Made by a program: the position numbers and the translations under genes. Source: Datisca glomerata (taxonomy: Eukaryota; Streptophyta; Magnoliopsida; Cucurbitales; Datiscaceae). Taken from it: a stretch of DNA of 64,000 bases. Under the pieces are notes generated by a model, which saw only the letters and a list, made by a program, of their open reading frames with translations, was not told the DNA's origin and ran no database searches. The DNA lies in NCBI GenBank assembly GCA_003255025.1, contig QANY01006266.1:1247818-1311817 (forward strand), in the 5' to 3' direction. Every line of letters starts with the position of its first letter. Position 1 is the first letter of the stretch. Shown piece by piece: positions 45,301 to 57,732 of this stretch.

Positions 45301-46414
45301 CCATCACCGCTCCAGTTCCCCCAATCAAGATAGTATCCTGTTCCCAACCCTTGTCTTCTTCTAGGTCTTGGTGATCAGGTACCCTCTTTTCTCGGATGGG
45401 CGGGTGGCAAGGTAATGGCTACCATCTCGGTGCTTAACTATGTAGTAGTAAAGAAGCTTATCTATCCCTAAACCAAAATTATACCTCTTATTTAAAGTAA
45501 ACAATAAAGGGGCCAAACCTACTCTATGGAAAAATTCAGAATGAAAAGGAGAAAATGGGAGCCTAAGACCAAGGGCTATGCATATGGGACTAAGGGTAAT
45601 TTTGTAGGGTGGTGTGCAAGAAACTCCTACAGACTTACTCTCTCCTAAATCACAAGTGACATCCAGGGGAAAATCCTCTCGGTATCAGATCATAAACCGC
45701 CTAAATTTTTCTCGGGTCTAACTAGGGGGACTAGGACTTTAAACTCAGCCATAATCTTGCTAGAAAAAAAGAAGAAGATGAAGAAGAAAACTTACAGTGA
45801 CAAAGAATGCTTTATATAGGTGACAGATTTAAAAAAGAAATAAGAAATGGTTTGTTTGGAGCGCGCAATCAATGGCATATGTAATAAGTGGTGCAACGGT
45901 AAACGTGACTGTGCGACTAACAGTGTAAGGGGACGGAATTGACGTTATAAGAAATGAAGAGACGAGACATTTGACCATAGAGGAAATGACACTTGGCAGC
46001 AGAAAATATATTTTATGTGAAAGGATATATATCTGGCCCACGCTCGGTAACAAATGTCGAGAACGGGAATCTGAAACGGTGCTCGTGAGATTTTTTTGAA
46101 CGAGAAGATGAAAGGGTATTATGAAAAGGCGCCATTGGCAAGAAGACCTGACTGACACGTTACAACCCGCATAAATAAAAATATGACATGTAAAAAAGAT
46201 GACCTGAAAAGTCTGACAAAATAAAAAAATGTGCAGTGCGCAGCATGGTCCCGAGATTGGAAGGTGTAGCGACTAAAGAATTATAAAACGACTGCCATAA
46301 TTAATGCATGTGAATTTGCACGAAAGATAGGGAAGAATGATGAATAATAATAACAAAGTATTTTAGTATTGCATATTACTTTTACTGCATAATATTAAAC
46401 GCAATAGGGGTAAA
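45301..46414. other. 3' non-coding part of the gypsy element
   Basis: No coding domain recognised. It ends in the purine-rich stretch before the 3' LTR. Confidence 0.55.
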
Positions 46415-46837
46415 TGAATAGGTGAAAATTGTCTAAGAAGCCACATAGCAAGCATGACCAATCAGAAGCGGGAGAACGGTTGCTACTGTGGCCAAGTGGG
46501 AAAAATCCACCCGAACAGTTGATCCTTTTATGTCCCATTTGACGGTCCAAGTTTGATTAGTTGTTGATGAAGATAAATTAGGCTCGATCAGTTGCTAGAC
46601 TAGATAAATTACATCTGATATGATAAGCTTTATCTTGGAGGAATATTCTGTTTATTCTTTGTACTTTAAGGGATTTAGTTGAATTTTATAACTGATTGAG
46701 AGCCTATAAATAGAAGCTAATTCTAAATCAATTCATTCAATACAATTCAAGCAATTACTTAATATTCTCAAGAATTCTCTATATCTAACTTTTTATTGTT
46801 CAGTTTATTATTTGGGTGTGAGTAATTTTTCCTTACA
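46415..46837 (+). repeat. 3' LTR of the gypsy element
   Basis: Preceded by the purine-rich AATAGGGGTAAA. Contains CCTATAAATAG near 46704, a better TATA box than in the 5' LTR. Confidence 0.93.
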
Positions 46838-47094
46838 ATCTAGCCTAGGGATGTACAAATGTTTTGCACGAGAAAGGGGGAGACGCCAAGAATCAATCAG
46901 ATTTGAAACCAAGGAGTTGGGGATGACGAAGACTCGAGGAGGAGGAGGACTTAAGATATTTAGGAATTTGATTCTTTTTTTGGGTTTTCGTTGTCTAAGA
47001 TTAGAAGAATTTGGTATTATATACTTGAAGCCATTGGTGGTTCACACATGGCAATATATATAAGAAGGAGATGTTTTGTTTTCTTACTCGTGGC

Positions 47095-47294
47095 AACGGA
47101 GTGTTAAATTACTCCATTGCCCATTAAGAGAATCACATGTATTGACTTCTATCAGATTTTTGGACGGTAGTCACAGTAGGGTGTATTGTTGAAAAAAATT
47201 AAAAGTGAGGGGGGATTTTATGAATGATTTTAAATGTCAGGGGGCATTTTGATATTTTTCGTCAAAGGTTAGGAGGGTCTACTGTAATTAACCC
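47095..47294 (-). repeat. Right TIR of the Pack-MULE
   Basis: On the minus strand it begins GGGTTAATTACAGTAG and matches 37989-38195 over its length with scattered differences. Confidence 0.92.
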
Positions 47295-47575
47295 TTTATA
47301 ATAAAATATGCATATAGTTATATTACATATACACATATGTGTGTATAATGTGTTTTATATATTATAACATATATACATATATGTTGATATGCAATAATAC
47401 ATATAACATGTTCATATATATGGCATAACACACATAACTTATATATATAACGCACATAACATATACATATATATGATATAACACACACCACACATACATG
47501 TATATGTTTGTGTATATATATATATATATATTATAACACACATATACCATCGTAGTAACATGTATATGCTACCAG
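47295..47575 (+). repeat. Repeat block copy 1, right part: TA-rich minisatellite
   Basis: Continues 37735-37979 across the Pack-MULE. It is rich in ACATATACATATATATGATA and ATAACACAC words, closely matching 53481-53770. It abuts the EPRV block at about 47575. Confidence 0.85.
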
Positions 47576-48424
47576 ATCTACTACTATAAGAAGAATTACT
47601 CTTAAATAATCTACTCATAGTTCAAGTTAACTAAATTATTCTTGTTTAAAGTTTTCATCATATATTTTGATTAACAAATCTGTTATGACTTCTATAACCT
47701 CCTATGAAGCTTAACTTTTCGACCATCTACCTCTTACAGCTATCTTACCCTCATGATTTACAGCCTCTAAAAAGGGTTTATTGGGGTCTCTCAAGCAAAT
47801 CTAATAGAAACTGATACATCAAAGTCATAGATTAGAAAATCAAAGATATAGAGAAATAATTAAACATAACCAGGCACTTGGCCGGAGAGTCAGATTAAAT
47901 AGAATTAATTAAAGTAAGTAATCAACAATAAATAACAATAACTAACCAACCACTTGGGAGAAGAAAAAGAACAATAAATTAAGCGAAAGAGGAGGATGAA
48001 GAAAACTTTGTTTTAATTCAGAATTTTCAATTCTACTGATTAAATATAATAAAAGATTTACTTGTTTACTTGAATAATTAAGTTTATTTAATCTGATTCT
48101 CTGCCCAAGTGGCTGGTTATTTTTATGCCTAATTATTTCTCTACATCTTTGATTATTTAATCTGTGAATCTGACGTATAAGTTTTTATTAGGTTTATTTC
48201 AGGCACCCCAATAAAACATTTTTAGAGGCTGTAAATCACGAGGGTAATGTGGCTGTAAGAGGTAGAAGGGATAAGAGTTAAACTTCATGAGATGTTGTAG
48301 AAGTCATAGCAGGCTGGATGGTCAAAATACATGATGAAATTTTTAATCATAAGAATAATTTAGTCATATTGAACGAAGAGTAGGTTATTTAGAAATAATT
48401 CTTCTTGTAAAAGTAGGTCTACAA
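47575..48424. repeat. Head-to-head inverted repeat of EPRV leader sequence
   Basis: Arm 1 is 47575-47917 (about 343 bp) and arm 2 is 48067-48424 (about 358 bp), with a spacer of about 149 bp. Paired words include TTTAGAGGCTGTAAATCA, GTAAGAGGTAGA, TTAATCTGA and AAGTCATA.CAG. Arm 2 reads into the first codons of the movement-protein region. Confidence 0.88.
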
Positions 48425-49340
48425 TGAATACAATTTCAGATATAATTAATGAAGAATATTTTGAATATCTAGCGATGGTCATGTAGATCATAAGGTATAG
48501 AATATACCTAAAATTTCTAGTAAAGAAATTTATAAATCATCATGGTATGTTGCTTCCTTCAAGCCTCAACATCATGTTAAAACAATTGAAAAATATATGC
48601 TTTTGGGAAAGAGCATGAAACTTGTCAATTACTTTCGTCTAATACAATTCAACATCACATTGAAGAATGATACAATTTTCTTCACTTCGGTTTAGTTTAG
48701 ATTGGAGTAAATCCACCAAAGGACGATGCCTAAATACCTATATCTTGTTAGCCTTGCGTGATACAAGATTCACCAATTTTAATGATAGTATTTTAGGATT
48801 AATTCAATCTTCTCTTCATAATGGTCCATCCATTTTGATTGCTTTCCAAATTCATATGTTTGTTTAATAGATCCTCATATTCTTAAAGTCTTGACTTTGA
48901 ATATCAAAACCAGTAGTTATCAAATCCTTGAAGGTGTCCAGCCTCTAGCTTTGTTTTTCTAGAATTCATTACAGAGTTACCAAAATTAATATGAATTTTC
49001 AAGCCATCAATAAGAGTCCAAAAAATCAAACTCTATTGATTCAATCCAATCAAAGTAATGCTAATATTAGGATACTTAAAACCATTAGGTAGTCTAATAT
49101 TACTTTACCTGCAAACTAGCTTTTAGACAATGAAAGCCAGCTCATTCCAATTCAGCGACCTCTGGAAGATATTGACCACATTCAGTAGTACATGGACGAT
49201 ACTATTAAAATTAATTTTCAATCTTTCAGAACGATTCTCCAAATTAGGGAGTTTAGCCAGTCTGGTAGTCCTAGGAATTTCTTTTCTAAATCCACTAATA
49301 ATAATGATCAAGATCTTAGAATCCAACAATTAGAATAAGA
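48424..49340 (+). pseudogene. EPRV movement-protein (30K-type) remnant, copy 1
   Basis: Starts with an ATG at 48424 right after the leader. The recognisable core spans about 48680-49337 and includes LALRDTRFTNFND and MNFQAINKSPKNQTLL. A closely similar fragment at 55085-55720 confirms it as one conserved unit. The family role is cell-to-cell movement through plasmodesmata. Many stops are present, so it is not expressed as a protein. Confidence 0.7.
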
Positions 49341-49379
49341 TTAAAAATTAAAAAATTAAAAATTTGAGACTTAAAGGCA

Positions 49380-51000
49380 TAGTCACAGATTCTCAAGTCA
49401 GTCAGTCAATCTTTGATAATAAGACTAAACAATCTGATGAATCAGAATTACCTAGTTCCTCTCATTTTCAAGGAGTCTTACATCTTGTTAATCCTAAACT
49501 TTTAGTTCTTAATTTAGGTACTTTAAACTAAGAATATAAGCCTGATTTGGAGAGTTTAACCCAACACATGAATGAACCAACCAACCTCAATAGACGAAAT
49601 AGGTTTAGAGAAATCTACGATATGGATCAAAGAAAAGTTAAATTTGCTGAATGGAGGGCATTCATGCAAGAATTTAGAATTGATATGTTCTTCCTTGATT
49701 ATATCAAGAATATTTCTGAGAAAAATATTAAAGTCATCTCTAAGACCAAATAGGTAAAAAAGAATTCCAGTTGGGTGCCTACCAGTCATCCCCCATCTGA
49801 AAATATTATTATCATTCATAAAAATTCCTTAATTAAAGCATTTTCTTTTAAGATTTCAAAGGAGGATGAACCCAATAAAAAAGTTGTTGAACAACTTAAT
49901 TACACTAACCAAAGTCTAATAACAATAAAAAAATAATTAGACAAAAATTGAGAATAAGGTTGATGATTTTCATGAACCTAAATCTATCGAATCTATGAAA
50001 GAAACTCCTTTAAAAAATCTTTCAGATAAAACTGCTCTAAATATTCTCCCCCTCAATAAATCTGTTGAGTCATGTTCTTCTGTTAAGGTAATTAACCAAG
50101 ACAGTAGTTCTAATTTTGAAAGTCATAGGTTCGATTCTGCCTATGAATCCTCCACCATTACAATATTGAAGAAACATTTAAAAATCTTGAAATAAATAAA
50201 CTTGAAAGGAAATTGCATAAAAGGCTTATTCCTCTGGATATCCAAATCACTGAATCTTCTTTAGTTAATCAATTTTTTGTCTCTGTAGAAAAATTGTATG
50301 AATGAAATATTGATAGGCTTTCAGAACAAGAAGTCCTCAATAAATTGCAACACATGGCTATGGTAGCCAATAATTACATCACCACCCATAATTTGACTCA
50401 CAATGAGATTATAAAACTCTTAGTCACATGATTTACGGGATTGTTTCATTCCTGGTGGGAGAAATATCTCACCCAAGAATCTAAAAATATCATTCTTACA
50501 CTAATAAAGATTGATGCCAAAGGAACCCCAATTCTTGGAGAAGATCAAAAAACAATGTCCGATGCTATTAATACACTCTTTTATACAATAATAAAATATT
50601 TTATTGGGGCGCCAAGTTGTATTACTTCGCGTATCCATGATCAATTAACCAATATTAGGTGTCTGACCCTAAGTGATTTTGACTGGTAAACATAGAACCG
50701 TCCTTAGTGATGACTGGAAACATAGACTACAATAGTCTCACCTATAGTACCATTATCATTACAATACAAAAGGAAGGCTTAAGAATGTGCAATGATATAA
50801 AAATCAATAAACAAATTCAAAAAGAGAAGAAAACTATAAAAAAAAATGAATTAGGTAATTTTGTGAGCAATACACATTGCCTGCTATTGCTCCTTCCCAA
50901 AAGAATAGGAAAAATTTCCAACTTAATCCTAGAAATATTTACAAACCCTATAGGAGAAAATACCACAAACATGTAAATAATTTTTTTAACAAATAGTTCT
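49380..51000 (+). pseudogene. EPRV coat-protein region remnant
   Basis: Frames with RKVKFAEWRAFMQEFRIDMF (about 49630), SWWEKYLTQESKNI (about 50445) and a C-terminal basic stretch YKPYRRKYHKHVNNFF (about 50938), consistent with the capsid region of caulimovirids. The same domain recurs on the minus strand at about 60180-59560. Stops separate every part. No intact CCHC finger follows in this copy. Confidence 0.65.
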
Positions 51001-51149
51001 CTAAAAATAAAAATCATCCAAGAGGAAAACACTGTTTAGAATTATAGAATCCATAGATTACTATGAAAGTAGTAATAAAAATTTAGGAGAATTTGATTCC
51101 TCTGATTCTAACGAATTAAACTCTTTAAGATAATGATTCTCCCAACATC

Positions 51150-51790
51150 TCTGTGGGCTGTAAGAATAACTGTTGTCAGAAATCTGTTAATGTTCTAAAT
51201 AAAAATGAAGAACAAGAAAATATCTTATTAGATTTAATCAGTAGAATTGAAAAACCTAAATCAAAACAAGATTGCCTTGAAAGACTTAGAAATGTAATCC
51301 ACAAGAAAGAAAATTTTAAGTATAATAATAATATTGTTAGTCTTTCACAAACCCTTGAAAAATTTAACAAAATTAAAAGGAAGGGAAAAGAAGTTACTCT
51401 TCAAGAACTTCAGAAAGAAATAAAAGAATTAAACGATTCAAACTCTAAAATAACAAAAGAATTAAATCTTTTAGAAATAAAAAATTTAATTAAAAAACAC
51501 AAATCCGATAAACTAGAAGAACCTAGTAAATCCCCAATTCGCTCTGAAAATGATTTTGAAGAATCTATTGTCAACATACAAAGATGACAACTTCCTTCAA
51601 ACTCTCAATCATATTAAACTTAAAAAATGATATATATAATAGTCAGAATAATAATCCAAGATTTTAATTTCACCTCCATGGCTCTTATTAATTCAAGAGT
51701 TGACTTAAATTGTATGCATTGATGATTTGTTTCTACCAAATACTTCAAAAAGATAGGTTTCGGGGATAGAATTGAATTATCATATTTCGG
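51150..51790 (+). pseudogene. EPRV linker (coiled coil) and protease start, copy 1
   Basis: The frame 51153-51587 (144 codons) is Lys/Glu/Asn-rich with heptad-like Leu/Ile spacing, after a CKNNCCQK cysteine cluster. The protease active-site loop then reads INSRVDLN at about 51690, so the expected Asp and Gly of D(S/T)G are replaced. Homologous to 63219-62900 and 58980-58590 on the minus strand. Confidence 0.7.
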
Positions 51791-53259
51791 CTATCTTTGC
51801 AATAAAAAAAAATTTCTGGATATTTTTACAACTCGAGATAGGAAATGAGTCATTTTTACAGTTCTCTTTATATATATATCTGTGTGTTATAATCCATATG
51901 CGTTATATGTACACATACATATATGTGTAGATATAATGCATGTGTGTATATATATTGTATAACATGTATGTATATGACATATTGAACAATATAAAGTATA
52001 AAAATACCGTACTAACCATAAATTGAGAAAAGTAGTTAAATAAAGAATCTGAAATAAAATGAAAAATAAAAGTGTGATAAAACATTAATGGACAACAAAG
52101 AATTCCAAAACAGTGCACTCCAATTTAATAATAGGTACTAATAAATTAGAAAACAATTAAATTATTATATAAAAACAACATTATCTTCTTTTATATTAGA
52201 ATTCGTTAACAATCTTATAGATACCTTCATAGTTATCCCAAATAATTGGTAATATTAGAAAAGTTAGCATTAAAAGGCATTTAGTTATATATTCCTTAAG
52301 GGATACATTCATGGCATCTAACTTGAATATATTAATTTAGTTAAAGAGTGATTAACTCGGTTTAAAAAAAACAAAAAAAATGCCGAAAAAGGGAAGCCTA
52401 AAACATGAAACCCAAAGAAACACAGAAGATAACCAAAATGTAGAAATTGATTATATAAAGATTTATATCTGTCAAAAATAAAACTTCCGAAATTAATACA
52501 TATGAAAGTGATATAAATCTAACAGATAAAAAACATTGACGTAAATTTAAGGAGGGTTTAGCAAATTGTTATTTGTTGTAAATTTGTGTTTCTATTAAAG
52601 CAATTGCAGCAGATATACAAGTTTTTAAAGTGGATTTGACGAATGATACTTTTTTACTTTGCATAAATATAAAAAAATTTATGACATGTTAGTTTTTTCT
52701 TTATTAAAATAATTTTATGACATTTTAGTAGAAATACACATGTTTCACACGTGTTAAATTAATCTAAAATAAATGTATGATTTGACATTAATATTAGCTA
52801 TATTTAAAACTTGTTGTAATCTTTGAATGTATTAGCTTGTTTATGATCTTTTTTTCCCAAAGCTTGTTTATGATCTTTAAATTACATTATTATAATATAT
52901 TTAATTTATAAATTTCTAACAAAAAAATATTATTTAATTTAAAAAGAAAAACTACTTGTACAAAAGTCTCAAATTTTATTTTGATGGAGATTCATTTCTG
53001 ATTTCATAATATTATAAAACTATTTAGTTTGACTAATAATTTAAAAATAAACTATCATTAAATAGAAAATATAATTTTATTATATGAACTAAATAGAAAA
53101 AAGTGAAATATCCAAATAGTACTATATTTTAGGAGACAATAAATGATAAACAAAGAAATCAAAAGTTTCTGTAATTTAAGGCTCTTTTAATATAGTAAAT
53201 ATAAATATTAGAGATTACTTCTATACCATTTAACTTTTCTCTCTCTCCTCTCTCCCCTC
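51791..53259. other. AT-rich spacer, no gene recognised
   Basis: 51855-52000 resumes TA/CA-rich minisatellite-like words next to the EPRV break. The rest is AT-rich with no coding signal. Confidence 0.55.
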
Positions 53260-53780
53260 CTCTAAAATATAATTTCTCTCACATCCAATTATTCATTCTC
53301 TATTTTCTCTTCTATAATTTCTCTCCCCGCAACAGAATCTTATCCTCTGTCATGAAAGTTTTTCAAAATTTTTCTCTATCTTCTCTCCCATTATTTCATA
53401 AATTCTCTCTTAACTATCCCAAATTTTTTTAAAACCCATGGAAATGTCATGGGTGTATTTATACATCTACAATTTATAATAAAATATGAATATAGGTGTA
53501 AAACATATAGACATATGTGTGTATAGAATGTGCTTTATATATTATATCATATATACATATACATTGGTATGCTATAATACATATAACATGTACATATATA
53601 CGGTATAACACACATCATATATATGTGTATATATAACACGCACAACATATACATATATATGATATAACACGCAAAACATATACATATATATGATATGACA
53701 TGCATGAAATATATGTTTGTATATATATGTTATAATCCATATTGCATATACATATGTGTACAGATGCAATTTGTAAGGCT
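53260..53780 (+). repeat. Repeat block copy 2 (uninterrupted), with TA-rich minisatellite
   Basis: Matches 37735-37979 joined directly to 47295-47570. It contains the Pack-MULE target word TTTATAATA once, and two or more tandem units of about 30 bp (ATATACATATATATGATATA followed by ACACGCA) at 53640-53700. Confidence 0.88.
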
Positions 53781-55084
53781 TCATTTAGTGCCTCTATTTA
53801 TTACCGTATGCGTTGTAAATACCCTTCTATGAATGTGTATGTGTGTGTGGCTCTGCATATTATAAGATGAAGAATTGCATCTTTACATATATGCATATTT
53901 AGATAGTTTTTCAATTTTATGGTGGATATCCATATTTAAAGAATGCGTTTTAAATGTACATATGTTTTTTGTTATTTTAAAATTCAAAAAGCACACTATT
54001 CCAAGTTTTAAATGAAATGAGTGGACGGATTGAATGTGAGTCTTACTAACCAAGTCGATCATATTGGCAACAGGCAAACCACGTTTACACGGGAGTTAAA
54101 AATAATAAGTAATTTTGACCAAGTTAAAAAATCATTTTTTACATTTCAATTCTATATCTTAACAACCTCAATTATTTTCTACTGTCATACCATATTGTTT
54201 TCCTTTCTAAAAATCACTAGAACTTTGATCAACCTCTCAAACATCCATAGAATAGTTTCAACATTGTTTTGATTTTTTTTTTCTGATAATTCGAGTCAAT
54301 CAATGATTTACTTGCAATATATCACGGTTACAGTTTGATGAAACATAGATTGCAGTAATTTTTATGATTTTAACTATCAGTATCTCATTCATTTTTACGG
54401 TAAATATGCACATAGTTAAATTCATAGTTGGGTTTTTCAATGATAGTGTAATTGAGTTACCATTAGTTTATTAATGAAGTATAATTGGCAGTTTTTCTAC
54501 ATATCTTATTGATTTTGTAGTAGTATTACAATGAAACACTTTTCAAAATATAAGCTTTTATGTAAATTCATAGAAAACGACTACAATGAGATGGTATACA
54601 ATTAGCTTACCAGGTAGTTTTATACATAATTCAATTAGTATAAGAGTATTTTAGTCGTAATAATTTCAACTGTTTATTCAAAGTACATCAATGATATTCT
54701 CAGGCTTTGTCAAATACCTTGACCCAACTAGGTGAAATTTAGTGCTTTTTAACTATTTATTTTTTCCCTTAAATTTAGAGATTTTGATAAACTTTATGTT
54801 TGTATATTTATTTATAATTTTTTTTACTATTTAATGGATTAAGTCAAATTTTTTACTATTTGAGTTAATGATAGGTATAATTTTAGCAATTTGATTAATA
54901 TATTTAATTTTTAATTTTTATGATTAATTAATTGACAAATTTAAAATATTTGTTACTGTAGGAATAATACTTAAATGAAACAATAATATTTTGGTCCATA
55001 AATTATGATGGTCATGAAAACTTATAGTAATTTTGGTTCCTCAATTTTGATAGTCATGAAAACTTACAAGCAAATAATATACAA
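53781..55084. other. AT-rich spacer, no gene recognised
   Basis: Short open frames without motifs. No RNA gene or repeat recognised. Confidence 0.5.
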
Positions 55085-55720
55085 ATATATATGGAGATGC
55101 CTAAATACCTCTGTCTTGTTAGCCTGACGAGATGCAATATTTACTAATTTTAATGATAGTATTCTATGATTAATTGAATCTTCACTTTATAATGGTCTAA
55201 TCCATTTCGATTACTTTCTAGTTTTGTCTGATAGTTTAAAAGACCCCATATTCTTAAGTCTCTAACTTTGAATATTAAAACTAGTGGTTACCAAGTCCTT
55301 GAAGGTGCTCAACCCATAGCTTTAATTTTTAGAATACATTACAAAGTCACCAAAACCAATATGAATTTTCAAGCCATCAATAGGAGTACCAAAAATCAAA
55401 CCCTGTTGATTCAATCTAGCCAAAGCGATGCCAATATTAGAGTTCCTAAAACTATTAGGTGATCTGATATTACTTTCCTATAAATTAGTTTTTAACCAAT
55501 GAAAGCCAACCCACTCCAATTCAACACCCTATTAAAGATGTTAATTACATCCAGTAGTACGTGGATGATATTATTAAAATTAATTTCTAATCTTTTAGTT
55601 CTAATCCTCAAATTAGGGAGTATAACAAGTCTAGTACCCTTAGGAATTCCTTTTCTCGATCATCTATTAATAATGACCCATATCTTAGGATTCAACAATT
55701 AGAATAAGAATTAAAAATTA
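55085..55720 (+). pseudogene. EPRV movement-protein remnant, copy 2
   Basis: Parallels 48720-49337 over about 630 bp at roughly 80 percent identity by eye, including the MNFQAINRSTKNQTLL region (about 55361) and the IRIQQLE-like end at about 55700. It is heavily broken by stops and is the only movement-protein sequence to its left or right before the minus-strand units begin. Confidence 0.7.
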
Positions 55721-56170
55721 AAAAGAAAATGAATTTATTCATCATTATTGAGATTGATATCTTGAAATGGATCATAAGTCCAATTTGATAAAATTGAACA
55801 CTTTTGGGAACTTTGGTCCTTCAATTATTGAGAGGTTACCTTTTTGGATGATTAGGCCTTTTTGGATGATTAGGGCTTTTGAATCAGATTTATTATAGTT
55901 TTCAAAAAAGAGAAGTAATTTTTGAATTAATTATTACTTCAATTCTGATCTAGGTTTTGTGACCATTGATTTTGTCCTTTTGAAGAGAGTTTGGATCTGG
56001 GTTTGAATTTTTTGGATAATTTAATTTGTGGATTTGAGTTAATGAGCACATTAATTGTAATGGAGCCTGGGTAAAAGGATTTTTGTCAATTTTAGGCTAG
56101 GATGAACATTTGTAAATTTGTGATTGATTGAGGCAGTTATTTTATGAGTATTAAATTTATCCCATAATTT
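55721..56170. other. Junction between plus and minus EPRV sequence
   Basis: No domain recognised. Contains a duplicated CTTTTTGGATGATTAGG word (55851-55881). The strand of recognisable viral sequence switches here. Confidence 0.45.
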
Positions 56171-57732
56171 TATATAATATTCTCTGGTGAGGATTTCATC
56201 TTCAACTGAATATTACCATTTTAGGATCCAATGTATTTTTTATTTATTTGAAAAATAAAGTATTTGGAGAACCAGACCTCAATTGGTGAGGGCTTGTTAA
56301 TCTTTAAAAATAAATTGAAACCTTGTTGTAAATCATTTGAAAAAAGTTCTAGGACAAGTCCATAGATGGACCACCAATTTAAGAATCAATTTGGAAAACT
56401 AATTTTAAAATTTTAATCAAAATTTATAAACCGTGAATGGGAAAAATCATTATTTTGATGCAAGAAAATCACGTGTCAAGTATCAATATAGTCAAAATAA
56501 TTATAGTATTGTTTATTTAAAGGATTTTTGAAACTTGAAAGATGGATTTTCCAATCCTTCGTAGTTATGATTCTGAGGATATCGAAAGAATGATAAAGAA
56601 TTCTTTCCTCAGAATTTCTGGCTAAGTTGATATTTATGGACTTAGAAACTGAGATTTTTTATCTCTGTGACTAGTGACAATGAAATTTAGAAATGAAATG
56701 AGTTTTTGATAATCTTTCAAATGAGCAAATGAAGGCTCAATATGAAGGAGATTTTCGCTGGGAATTTTTCTGAAATATTGAGATAATTTTTTGTAATTTC
56801 TAATTTGCTGATTGAATGATTGGGCATTAAAGGGTTGGATAATTGAGCATGTGTCAAATTGGTTTATCAGAGTTGATTGGCAATTAAGTCTGATGGACCC
56901 AAACATTGTTGATTGGGCTTAGTTAGAAGTAGAAGACTCCTCTTTGATTTGGGCTAATGGTTGAGTCGAAGATTCTTCTATTATTAAACCATTCATCATT
57001 CTCACATGATTTCTGAAAGTGATAATGATTCTTTTTGTTAAGGATTACACGACATGCCCATGACTTTTTTGAAATCCATAACGCATGACAAAAAACGTTC
57101 CTTCCAGTATCAGAAATTCATTTATTGTTTTGTCTGAAAATTAAATTTTAAAAATTGCTTGTCTAAAAATTTTCACAGTTAAAATTTTTCTGTTATCATA
57201 ACAATTTTCACTATCCTTGTGAAAACCTATTCTTCCACCTATCTTTGAAGTCATGTTTCAACCCAACATCTTCTAAAATTTTATCAAATTCATCAATCGA
57301 GTCATTTCTTGGATATTTAAATCCATTATGACCATTTTGATGGTGGGAGTTTTGAGCAAAAAGTGACTATCCTGCTATTGAGCTTTTTTATTTTGAAAGA
57401 ATTTTGATTGAGTATTCTAGGTTCTACCTTTCCATATTCTAGTAGGCCACGTTCCTCAAATTCCTCCATTGCAGAATCTTGGAATAATTTCTTACATAAT
57501 TTATGAAAAAGAAATTCAGGAATTGAATTAACAATATCTCAAATAAATTAAAGATTGAAATAAAAAATGCCAAAAACAGATTGTTACCTGGCAAAACTCT
57601 ATTTGGAAGTATTTTCAAAACATGTTTTGCAGATTCGTAACTAAATAAAAGAAATTTTCTATTTAATAAAGCAAATTGTATAATTTGATTTATTGTCTTA
57701 ATGATGAAATAATAAATTTTAAGTCCTGAAAA

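Larger units (their letters stand above)
39974..46837 (+). mobile_element. Ty3-gypsy (Tat-like) retrotransposon nested in the Pack-MULE
   Basis: Two LTRs (39974-40403, 430 bp; 46415-46837, 423 bp), both starting TGAA.AGGTGAAA and ending CTTACA. The exact 5-bp TSD ATCTA lies at 39969-39973 and 46838-46842. Order inside: gag, protease, RT, RNase H, a second RNase H-like domain, integrase. Two RNase H domains in a row is a Tat-lineage feature. All frames are broken. Confidence 0.93.
37989..47294. mobile_element. Pack-MULE with HD-ZIP III gene fragment; carries nested insertions
   Basis: TIRs of about 200 bp (37989-38195 and 47095-47294, starting GAGTTAATTAGAGTAAAATC and GGGTTAATTACAGTAGACCC). 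A perfect 9-bp TSD, TTTATAATA, lies at 37980-37988 and 47295-47303. A paralogous uninterrupted copy of the target (53260-53780) shows the site only once. Without the Harbinger-type and gypsy insertions the element is about 1.6 kb. It has no transposase and contains the 5' part of a REVOLUTA-type gene. Confidence 0.93.
47575..51790 (+). mobile_element. Endogenous pararetrovirus (EPRV, Caulimoviridae-like) block, plus orientation
   Basis: Order: inverted leader fragment (47575-47917), leader in forward orientation (48067-48424), movement-protein region, coat-protein region, basic region, coiled-coil/Cys region and the start of the protease, then a break at about 51790. Single-polyprotein EPRVs of angiosperms (florendovirus- or petuvirus-like) are the best fit by gene order. 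All frames are broken by stops. Left and right it borders TA-rich minisatellite sequence. Confidence 0.8.

Noticed and set aside
39982..46837. Gypsy LTR starting at the second TG (39982 / 46423)
   Set aside because: That choice gives no matching TSD. Starting at 39974 and 46415 gives exact ATCTA duplications.
47362..47550. Minus-strand frame rich in Tyr, Ile and Met (and a similar one at 53572-53784)
   Set aside because: It is translation of the TA-rich minisatellite.
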